Shown here in pieces: positions 52,666 to 60,783 of a stretch of DNA of 64,000 nucleotides. The notes beneath the pieces were generated by a model. It did not search any database, had not been told where the DNA came from, and worked only from the letters and a program-made list of their open reading frames with translations. Source of the DNA: Candidatus Obscuribacterales bacterium (GTDB taxonomy: Bacteria > Cyanobacteriota > Vampirovibrionia > Obscuribacterales > Obscuribacteraceae); contig JARLHI010000080.1 of NCBI GenBank assembly GCA_031292355.1, positions 172,058-236,057 of the forward strand, read 5' to 3'. The position numbers were made by a program, and so were the translations under genes. The stretch's first letter is position 1; every line of letters starts with the position of its first letter.

Positions 52666-52694
52666 CTAGTATATAAGCATATTCGAGGCGTCAA
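52666..52694 (-). promoter_or_regulatory. Candidate promoter for coiled-coil protein gene
   Basis: Minus-strand TTGACG (52689-52694) and TACTAG (52666-52671) with a 17-base spacer; an overlapping TATACT gives a 15-base spacer. It lies about 230 bases before the start codon. Confidence 0.4.
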
Positions 52695-52778
52695 AACTTT
52701 TTTCTATTCGCGTTGCTCAACCAAAATTAGACATCGTTCTCTTAGCTGTAAAATTGCTCAGGCGGAGGCATCCAGCGC

Positions 52779-52807
52779 TTGACATTGACAATAGTCACGA
52801 GTACGAT
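52779..52807 (+). promoter_or_regulatory. Promoter for ATPase locus
   Basis: TTGACA (52779-52784) and TACGAT (52802-52807) separated by 17 bases, 142 bases upstream of the VirD4-like gene. A good sigma-70 match in the divergent intergenic region. Confidence 0.65.
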
Positions 52808-52948
52808 GCCCGTAATTGATTTTGCTCAGCACTTTACTAAAAAAATAGATTTTCTGCCCAAACCCGCTTAAACACGGCTAAAACGCGGTAAATAAAGGTA
52901 TACCGGAAATTCTTCAGTTCTTGGGGTCACTCTTCAGGTATTTCTAAC

Positions 52949-55900
52949 TTGGAAGTTCTCATTTGTCAGTCTTGTGGAACTGTGCTGCGCGGCAAATCAA
53001 AAAATTGCGCAGGCTGCGGCTTGATCGTCTCGACTCATTCACCGACTACTGCGCCTACTCTAACCAACACCAATCAGGCTTTATCAGTCGCCGTCAGACC
53101 AGATCCTGTCGTCCTGGAAAGAGTTCTTGCCAAGCGGGCTGCCGGAATTGATGTCTATAGCAAAAACTATAGTCTCGGCGGTGCGTACAGCGGTGGTAAT
53201 TCGAATTTCGGCAGCAATGATAACGGCTCTTCCGACCAATATCCCGGCAATGGCAATTCAGCTACATATGACAGAAGTCCTGTGGGAGCGAATGTAGTTA
53301 CTGACCCGTCGACTTTTTTCCAACCGGCACCGCAAGAGAACGCGCCAGGCAACAATGGTCTCGGGCCTGAAACCGCTGCCTACGCAGACAATGACTATCA
53401 ACCATCCACCCCAGCTCCGACGCAAGCTCCGGAACTTGCGCCAGCTCCGGGCAATGGTTCGTTCAATTTCTCTCCGGGTGTGAGTCCGTTTGGCGGTCAG
53501 TCTGAGTACACACAGGAAGCAAATCAGCCAGAGGAGCAGGCTGGCATACCTCAAAGCACTCAAAGCATTAGCTCAAATTTTGTCGCTGCACCACAGTCGG
53601 CATTTATGTCAAATCAGTCGTTTGAAGAAGCGACACCGGCTGAAGGCACCGCGAGTAGTGTCAAACCAGATTTCTTTGCTACAAACCCGGCAAACCCACA
53701 ACCGTCGCCGACGACATCACAATCTCAATTGCCCGCATCTCCAGCGCAGCAGCGGCAGAGCGGCTCACAAAATGCCATCACAAACAGTCGCGCTCAGCAG
53801 AGTTTGTCTGGCGCCCAGCCGCCACCAATGACTACGGGCGTCCCCCGGCCAGTCGATACTCATTCGACTATGCCACCAGCCAGTATTCCGAAACCAGAAC
53901 CAGCGCCGGCCGAAACCATCGTTGCCCCAGAAACTAAAGCCACTGCTGCAGCGGCGCCTGCATCGCTTCGAGACGACGACGACCTCATTGAAGAACCAAG
54001 ATCTGCTTCTCAACTGGACTTTTTCGCTTCGAGCAAATTTCCTGCCGTGGCTTCGGGGGCATCCTCAAGTAAGGAAGAAAATTCGCTGGCTAAATCGCAA
54101 AAGTCGAGCAATCGCGACGAAGCCTCTCCTTTCGACGAGCCTGACACCCGCAAATTTACACGCTCTAAGAATAAAGAGAAAGTGGAGCGTTTAGTTGAAC
54201 CACCTGCAGACGAAGACGACGAAAAAGACGACTTCGAGAAATCACCGAAATCAAAGAAAGGTGAATTGGATTTTGACTCGCCCAAGAAATCGAAAAATAT
54301 TATCGAGGAAGGACGCAAAAGAAGTAAAACCGATGACGACGACGATGATGACGATAACGTCAAAAAGTATCTAAAAAAATCATCGAAGTCTAAAAAAGCC
54401 GCAAAAGATGATGACGATGACGATGATGATGACTTTTCACCACCGCGACGTTCATTTTCTGGCAATGCTTCAACTACAAAAAGCAGACCAATCACAAAAC
54501 GCAGTCGCAAAGTCGTTGACGAGGATGACGATGACGATGAGGACGAGGACGAGGAAGAACGCAACGATCACCGCAGCCGATCGGGCGGTCGTTACGACGA
54601 TGATGAAGAAGAGGAAGATGAAACCTCGCCACCCTATGTGCGTTTCCTCAAAAAGCCAGTTCGCTTTTTAGGATTTTCGATGCCCCGCCATATGCAATTG
54701 GTGGTAATTGGCGTTTTTCTAGTGATCATACCAATGTTGATTGGCTTCACTGGTGCCGTATTGCAGTGGAGTGGTGAGCAGATCAAAGGACTCGCGCCGC
54801 AAGAGAAGATGCCTCTTCTTACTGGCGACTGGCACATGGAAGTAATGGATAATGGTAAACCCTTTAAGTGCGATATTGAATTGCTGCAAATCGGCGACAA
54901 CATCTACGCCCAGGGCACAGACGCCAGATCATTCTATATAATCGGTCGCCTCTCCAAACCAGATCATATCCAGTTCAACAAACTTTATCGATTGAACGAT
55001 GGAAGCTTCGACAAACCAATCGAATACTTTGGTGATTTCGATCTAACTCAGGGTCGACCATATGCAAGGGGATTCTGGAAGGTAGAAAAAAGACAGGGCG
55101 CCTTCTATAAAGCGCACACCGTGACCTTTACTGGTCAGTGGCAAATGAAGCAGACTCGCGTGCGCTCGCATGTGAACGTTCCACTACCGCAAGGCGTAGA
55201 CCCAGCCGCAAGTACTGCGGGTACTAGCAACACGAACCCCGGTGGCGGACCAAAGAAACCCTTCTGGCAAAGTTGCTTTGAGGTGGCTGGCTTCTTGCTT
55301 GTCGGCTCGATTGCCCTTGTAGTCTTAGTCTGGAAATCCTTTGGTACAAACGGCACGCTCAGTATCATGGGCAAACGTCAGTACATCCCGTCGCAATACA
55401 GGGGTGACCACAACAAAATTCTTGGAGTTCTTGGCAAACCACAGCGCCCAGGCAGCATGCCTCTTGGTCGGCGAAACGAGTGGAAACCATTTTTCCCGTG
55501 GGAGAAAAAGGATCTCTGCCTGCCGCCTGAAATCCGACGAAAAGATCCGCATATGCTCTTGCTTGGTGCAGGTGATAAGGGCAAGTCGCGCATGATCGCG
55601 AGCCTGATCACAGCCGACATTGAAGCTAACGATAGAGCTGTGGTGCTAATTGATTCCGACGGTGCGCTGGTCGATCTGATCACCCGCTGGATTTCACATC
55701 ATCCTAAAGGCAGACAATTCGCTAAACGCGTAATCGTGCTGGATCCGACCTACAAGTACGGCTCTCTTGCCTACAACCCACTAGAGATGCCACCAGACGG
55801 CGACCTGCAAGCGGCTGCGTCCTCTCTTGTTTACGGTTTCAAAGCCATTTACACAGAGCCACCCGGTTCGCAAAGTCAATGGAACCAACAAACCGCAAAC

Positions 55901-56848
55901 ATCCTGCGCAACGCTGCCTTGCTGCTCATGGCCAATGGCAAGACTCTGACCGATTTGCCGACGCTTCTGCAAGACAATGACTTCCGCGACATTCTTTTAG
56001 AAAATATAGAACGCAAGAAGAAAGAGAAAACTGAATACATAACCTTGCTCGATACATGGGGTCAGTACAAGAAGTTAGCGAGAACAGACCAGTGGATCAA
56101 CTGGGTTGAACCGATTTTGAACAGAGTTGGTCCAATGCTCAGCGACCCTCGCATTCGCCCAATTCTTACTCAAGCTGAAGGTCAGATCAAACTGACCAAG
56201 GTGATTCAAGAGAAACAAATTCTGCTTGTCAAAATCAAAAAAGGACATCTCGATCAAAACGCAAATCTTCTTGGTAGCTTGATTGTGACTGGGCTCAAAC
56301 AGGCAGCCATGTCTTTATCTGGTCAACAAAAGCAAAAGCCAGTTGCGCTCTATCTCGATGAATTCGACAATTTCATTGAAAAAGAAACTTTCGAATCGAT
56401 CTGCTCTGAAACTGATAAATTCCAAATTGGACTTGTTGGTGCACTGAGAACTTTGCAGCATTTGCCGGAAGACTTCCGCAACAACTTGATCATTAACGTG
56501 GGCACGATGGCCTGCTTTGCCCTGTCCAAAAAGGACGGCGATTTGCTTGGACCACAAATGTTCCGCGTAGATGGTCGAAAGATTAAACACCAGACCATGT
56601 CGAACTTCTTCAATCCGGTCAACACCTCACCCCAATTCGAATTGATTTCAGACGAAGAAAAGCTCAATATCGACAGAGTTGTAGGTCAAGACGCAAGAAA
56701 CTTCTATTGCTACAGAGTAGGCAGTCAAGCTGGCGTCTTTCACATGAAGACTCATGACTTCAACGACATCCCGGAGCGCGACGTCAACCACAAAATAGTC
56801 GAAAAAATGTACGGCGTTTCAAAAAAAGCTGCCGATAATGATGATTAA
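52949..56848 (+). CDS. Membrane-anchored VirD4/TraG-like ATPase with zinc ribbon
   Basis: A 1299-residue protein. Residues 5-25 form a zinc ribbon (CQSCGTVLRGKSKNCAGCG). Residues 30-560 are disordered: Pro/Ser/Gln-rich, then long Asp/Glu and Lys runs. Two membrane helices (about 578-600 and 777-795) flank an extracytoplasmic beta-rich domain of about 175 residues (TGDWHMEVMDNGKPFKCDIE). The ATPase follows: Walker A GAGDKGKS (873-880), Walker B VALYLDEFDN (1132-1141, Asp1137-Glu1138). Segments LLLGAGDKGKSRMIASLI and NILRNAALLLMANGKTL resemble type IV coupling proteins, which move DNA or proteins across membranes. The start is TTG. The next gene is a second ATPase. Confidence 0.75.
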   Translation: MEVLICQSCGTVLRGKSKNCAGCGLIVSTHSPTTAPTLTNTNQALSVAVRPDPVVLERVLAKRAAGIDVYSKNYSLGGAYSGGNSNFGSNDNGSSDQYPGNGNSATYDRSPVGANVVTDPSTFFQPAPQENAPGNNGLGPETAAYADNDYQPSTPAPTQAPELAPAPGNGSFNFSPGVSPFGGQSEYTQEANQPEEQAGIPQSTQSISSNFVAAPQSAFMSNQSFEEATPAEGTASSVKPDFFATNPANPQPSPTTSQSQLPASPAQQRQSGSQNAITNSRAQQSLSGAQPPPMTTGVPRPVDTHSTMPPASIPKPEPAPAETIVAPETKATAAAAPASLRDDDDLIEEPRSASQLDFFASSKFPAVASGASSSKEENSLAKSQKSSNRDEASPFDEPDTRKFTRSKNKEKVERLVEPPADEDDEKDDFEKSPKSKKGELDFDSPKKSKNIIEEGRKRSKTDDDDDDDDNVKKYLKKSSKSKKAAKDDDDDDDDDFSPPRRSFSGNASTTKSRPITKRSRKVVDEDDDDDEDEDEEERNDHRSRSGGRYDDDEEEEDETSPPYVRFLKKPVRFLGFSMPRHMQLVVIGVFLVIIPMLIGFTGAVLQWSGEQIKGLAPQEKMPLLTGDWHMEVMDNGKPFKCDIELLQIGDNIYAQGTDARSFYIIGRLSKPDHIQFNKLYRLNDGSFDKPIEYFGDFDLTQGRPYARGFWKVEKRQGAFYKAHTVTFTGQWQMKQTRVRSHVNVPLPQGVDPAASTAGTSNTNPGGGPKKPFWQSCFEVAGFLLVGSIALVVLVWKSFGTNGTLSIMGKRQYIPSQYRGDHNKILGVLGKPQRPGSMPLGRRNEWKPFFPWEKKDLCLPPEIRRKDPHMLLLGAGDKGKSRMIASLITADIEANDRAVVLIDSDGALVDLITRWISHHPKGRQFAKRVIVLDPTYKYGSLAYNPLEMPPDGDLQAAASSLVYGFKAIYTEPPGSQSQWNQQTANILRNAALLLMANGKTLTDLPTLLQDNDFRDILLENIERKKKEKTEYITLLDTWGQYKKLARTDQWINWVEPILNRVGPMLSDPRIRPILTQAEGQIKLTKVIQEKQILLVKIKKGHLDQNANLLGSLIVTGLKQAAMSLSGQQKQKPVALYLDEFDNFIEKETFESICSETDKFQIGLVGALRTLQHLPEDFRNNLIINVGTMACFALSKKDGDLLGPQMFRVDGRKIKHQTMSNFFNPVNTSPQFELISDEEKLNIDRVVGQDARNFYCYRVGSQAGVFHMKTHDFNDIPERDVNHKIVEKMYGVSKKAADNDD

Positions 56849-56958
56849 GCCCTAAAAGCGACCGAAAAGAAAGACATAATCGATTTTAATTAGGTATCAT
56901 CTATTCAGACCGCGTTCACCTAAGCCTTCAGCGGTCCCAGCTACCTATCAGGTCTTAA

Positions 56959-59900
56959 ATGGCGCCTTCGGAAGAACCAAGTCGTAATATCTGGGAAGAA
57001 AAGATCGCCGATCTCAGGCGATATGATCTTGATGATCTCGAATCAGACCCGATCAATCCCGCAGATATCAGCAGCTGGCCGGTGCCAGACCTCACTTTTG
57101 CTCGTATCGACGGTATTTTGCGCTCGTGGGACATCGAACGGGAAAAGCAGCAACAGTCTCAACAACCGCAACAGCAAAACGACCCCAATCAAGTGCCCAA
57201 GCGCATGTATTTGAGCGAAGACGCTCTGACAGGCTTGCACAGCCAGAAGACTAATTTAGCCTATGTGATTATTGGCGATAAGACCGGCGTGCGCTATTAC
57301 ATGGGCATCTCTATGCCTGCCCAAACCGAACCAGGCTCGCCCTCGACCAAGTCTGAAGCGCGGGCCGCTTCTTATAACGCTGTGAAATCAATTATGCACA
57401 GTGTCTACAATGGTGTAGATATCTTCAAAGAGTCGTTTTCGGCGGACAGTATGAAAGCGATGATGTCGCCGCTTGCTGAAAATGTCGGTCTCGTCACAGG
57501 TATCCCGGCACTTAAATCAGCCGGCGAAACAATGGACTCGGAACAGATTGAAAGACTGGCAAGCGGTCTGTCTGGCCACGAATTTGGCATGTTAGTTTTA
57601 GCCGTCCCCATTCCCAACCAATATCTCAATCGTGAAGAATTTGCGGTCGTAGATGACATTCAAAAAGCTCAAGAAAATGAAGATCCTGAGAAAAAGCGTC
57701 GCATCAAATATTATCTAGAGTTGCAAGATGCCTATCTCAAGCACGTTCAGCTTGGCACCGCCATTGGTAGCTGGCAAGTAGGCGTTTACTTCTTTGCTCC
57801 CAAGCGCGATGTTTTCACAAGACTGCAATCTCTGATTCGGGCAACATATGTAGACGAAACGGCGCGACCAACGCCGTTGAGAACGCACGTAATGAAGGGT
57901 TTGAAACCACATCTTGAAAGCTTTGGTCTGGTGAAAAATCAAAGAACAGAAGCATTCCGAACTTTGCTCAGTTATAAGTTTCTGACACCATTAAACTCGC
58001 GCATGCTCTCAGCCTATGTGCATCTTCCCAAAAGAGAAATGCCTGGCTTTAGAGTACGTCGATCTGCTGAATTTAGTCTTGCCGAAATTCCACCAAAAGA
58101 CGCCAATCGCGTTATCGCTATCGGCAACATCCTTGACCGGGGCGTCGATACAGGCAATCTTTATCACATCGACGTCGACGCCCTGCAAAAACACACAATC
58201 GTTTGCGGGGTAACAGGCGGCGGTAAAACTAACACCTGTTTTTATCTGCTGGGACAATTATGGAAATTCGGCATTCCATTCATGGTATGCGAACCAGCGA
58301 AATCAGAATATCGGCACATGTTGCTGATGTCAGAGCAATTTAAAGGAGCTGGTCAAGCGTTCTCTTTGGGCGATGAAACAGTTTCGCCATTTCGTCTCAA
58401 TCCGTTTGAAATTCTGCCTGGCGTAAAAGTGCAAACGCACTTAGACGCGCTGAAGTCAGTATTTAACGCCAGCTTTGAAATGTATTCGCCAATGCCTCAG
58501 GTGCTGGAAAAAGCGCTTAACTCAATTTACAGCGTACGCGGATGGGATCTTGTTCAAAACAAAAATAGACGTCTGCCTCCAGGAGTAAATCTAGGCGATC
58601 CTGATTGTCCTGCTGAAATTTTTCCGACGATGAAAGATCTCTATGAAATCATCGAGCCGATTACAGAATCATTTGGTTATTCAGAAAGAATTGGACCAGA
58701 CGTTCAGGCTGCGCTCAAAGCCAGAATTGGTTCATTGCTGATTGGTGGTAAGGGGCAGATGCTCAACACCAGGCGCTCCATCCCCATGGAAGCTCTATTT
58801 GGGCGACCGACAGTAATTGAACTGAAGATGGTTTCAGAAGACAGTGAAAAGTCATTCTTGATGGGGATGATTCTGGTCTTTCTCTATGAATACAGAGAAA
58901 CAATGGGACCGTTTGACGAACTAAGACACGTCATGCTCGTAGAAGAAGCGCATAGACTTTTGAAAAACGTCCCCACCGGTCAAAGCGGTGAAGGCGCAAA
59001 CCCAGCAGGTAAAGCCGTAGAATTTTTCACGAACATGCTTGCAGAAATTCGCGCTTACGGACAGGGATTCATCATTGCTGACCAAATCCCCAATAAATTA
59101 GCGCCAGAAGCTCTTAAAAACACCAACTTAAAAATTATGCACAGAATTGTATCTGTGGATGACCGCGACTCCATGGGTGGTGCCATGAACCTCGATGATA
59201 TTCAAAAGCGTCACGTTACAGCGCTTGGACAGGGGCGTGCTCTAGTTTATGCTGAGAAAATGGAGCAGCCTTACCACCTGGCCATTATGTTCGACAAAAC
59301 AAAAGAAGTGCCACCACCAAGAACGCCGCACGAATCAGATGAAGTCGTGCGCCAGGCAATGAAAGGGCTGGATATTGTCGGCACCTTCGACCGTCACGTG
59401 GGCTGCAAATTCTGCTTGCACCGCTGCGATTCGCAAATACTAGACACTGCGTCTTTAGTTGCCGATGACACACTATTTAGACAGGTCTATAACCGCTACA
59501 TCTTATCGACACTGAAAGACCTCACCCAACTTGTTCACTTCCGCGCTCAAATAATTCACGAAATTCAGCGCGTAATTGGCGGACGTGCACGCTCTGGCAA
59601 TATCACCGGCATCACCTGGTGCGTGCTGACTCAGGCAACAGAGAGATATTTCGAGCGTAAGGGTGAAGAAAACTACTGGTTCTACGATCAAGTAAAAGAG
59701 CAGCATTTGAGATGGTTGAACCTTTTGCGACCAGCCTTCCAACCAACTGAAGTTAACCGCCGCCTTGATATTTCTATCCTCAAGCAGTGGCGCGATGATT
59801 TCACAGAATTGCATAGACGCGATCAAGGACCTCTAGCTACTTGCGGTCCATGCACATCGAAGTGTCTATATCGCTTCGAGGTTTCAGAAGTTGTCCGCGA

Positions 59901-60192
59901 TCCAAAAATCAAATTCGACTTCAATTCTTCAATCAACCGCAAAGACACTCCTGCTTCTGATTCAGCGGCCTGGTTCTGCCGTCTGCTTACCGAAAGATTG
60001 ATCGGTCAGGCAGATGTTGACCTTTCATATTGTCTGGCGGTACATTTGATCAAAGACCAACAGCTCTCTAATGATGCTCAATTAGTCTTGTTGCATAAAG
60101 TTCGCCAGGCTCTGGAAAATTTCCAGAACGAAGGCGGGGATGAAGGAGAAGAGGGCGCGGGCGGGGGAGTACCTTCAGGCAATGGCGAGTGA
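56959..60192 (+). CDS. HerA/VirB4-like ATPase with two CX2CX3C motifs
   Basis: A 1077-residue soluble protein. The N-terminal 400 residues are unassigned (Gln-rich linker near 70-85). Walker A is GVTGGGKT (417-424) and Walker B is HVMLVEEAHRLL (657-668), with IIADQIPNKLAPEALKNTNL as the family's sensor region and a DUF87/HerA-type fold. The C-terminal third carries CKFCLHRC (816-823) and CGPCTSKC (962-969), possible metal or Fe-S sites absent from ordinary HerA. At about twice the HerA length it is a distinct architecture. It lies 110 bases after the VirD4-like gene, and its end overlaps the next gene by eight bases. Confidence 0.78.
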   Translation: MAPSEEPSRNIWEEKIADLRRYDLDDLESDPINPADISSWPVPDLTFARIDGILRSWDIEREKQQQSQQPQQQNDPNQVPKRMYLSEDALTGLHSQKTNLAYVIIGDKTGVRYYMGISMPAQTEPGSPSTKSEARAASYNAVKSIMHSVYNGVDIFKESFSADSMKAMMSPLAENVGLVTGIPALKSAGETMDSEQIERLASGLSGHEFGMLVLAVPIPNQYLNREEFAVVDDIQKAQENEDPEKKRRIKYYLELQDAYLKHVQLGTAIGSWQVGVYFFAPKRDVFTRLQSLIRATYVDETARPTPLRTHVMKGLKPHLESFGLVKNQRTEAFRTLLSYKFLTPLNSRMLSAYVHLPKREMPGFRVRRSAEFSLAEIPPKDANRVIAIGNILDRGVDTGNLYHIDVDALQKHTIVCGVTGGGKTNTCFYLLGQLWKFGIPFMVCEPAKSEYRHMLLMSEQFKGAGQAFSLGDETVSPFRLNPFEILPGVKVQTHLDALKSVFNASFEMYSPMPQVLEKALNSIYSVRGWDLVQNKNRRLPPGVNLGDPDCPAEIFPTMKDLYEIIEPITESFGYSERIGPDVQAALKARIGSLLIGGKGQMLNTRRSIPMEALFGRPTVIELKMVSEDSEKSFLMGMILVFLYEYRETMGPFDELRHVMLVEEAHRLLKNVPTGQSGEGANPAGKAVEFFTNMLAEIRAYGQGFIIADQIPNKLAPEALKNTNLKIMHRIVSVDDRDSMGGAMNLDDIQKRHVTALGQGRALVYAEKMEQPYHLAIMFDKTKEVPPPRTPHESDEVVRQAMKGLDIVGTFDRHVGCKFCLHRCDSQILDTASLVADDTLFRQVYNRYILSTLKDLTQLVHFRAQIIHEIQRVIGGRARSGNITGITWCVLTQATERYFERKGEENYWFYDQVKEQHLRWLNLLRPAFQPTEVNRRLDISILKQWRDDFTELHRRDQGPLATCGPCTSKCLYRFEVSEVVRDPKIKFDFNSSINRKDTPASDSAAWFCRLLTERLIGQADVDLSYCLAVHLIKDQQLSNDAQLVLLHKVRQALENFQNEGGDEGEEGAGGGVPSGNGE

Positions 60193-60766
60193 ACCTGAAC
60201 CAGACGACGAAGACGAAGACAATGATGAAGATTCTCTCGAAGAGAATCTCAAAGATGCCGATGCCGAAAAAAAAACGCACGGTCGGGTGCGACCTGTTAT
60301 AGATCCAACTAGGCCCGTGAACTTCGCCGATGAACTTGGCGTTATCGATATCACTGAACCTGTCTTCGGTGGCAGAGGTCGCCTGTTCTCCGTAGCCGGA
60401 AGAAACGCACCAATAGCTGAATTCACCAATGACTTTCTAGTTTTGCATCCACCTCAAAAACCCTTTAACGAAGACGGGCCTGCCGAAGTCATTACGAGCC
60501 ACCAGGACAATCGCGGTGTTCTTCTCGATGAACTTGGCCGTGAGAAGACTATTCCAGGAGCACGGTTTAAAGGGCAGCAACTGTATTGGCTAGCCGAGCA
60601 TAAACCAGGCACACTTAAACACATTGCAGGCTGGATCGACGAGCGCAATAAAGCGCACCGCTTATTTTCTGAAGGTGAAGTGATGCTCGTCGACGATGTT
60701 TTTAAATTGCGAAACCGTACTCATGACGGCGAGCTGAGTATTTATCCGCATTTATCTACTGAGTAA
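60185..60766 (+). CDS. Acidic protein of unknown function, ATPase partner
   Basis: About 193 residues. A very acidic N-terminus (EPEPDDEDEDNDEDSLEENL) precedes a compact domain (RPVNFADELGVIDITEPVFG, GRGRLFSVAGRNAPIAEF, HKPGTLKHIAGWIDERN). Not recognised. The ATG at 60185 overlaps the ATPase stop by eight bases, suggesting coupled translation and a shared complex. An ATG at 60140 with AAGGCGGGG upstream is an alternative. It converges on the LysM gene. Confidence 0.6.
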   Translation, partial: ASEPEPDDEDEDNDEDSLEENLKDADAEKKTHGRVRPVIDPTRPVNFADELGVIDITEPVFGGRGRLFSVAGRNAPIAEFTNDFLVLHPPQKPFNEDGPAEVITSHQDNRGVLLDELGREKTIPGARFKGQQLYWLAEHKPGTLKHIAGWIDERNKAHRLFSEGEVMLVDDVFKLRNRTHDGELSIYPHLSTE

Positions 60767-60783
60767 ATTGACAAACGGGCATC

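Noticed and set aside
54010..54564. Ser-rich antisense open frame opposite the VirD4-like gene
   Set aside because: It is the complement of Asp/Glu-rich codon runs in the real gene.
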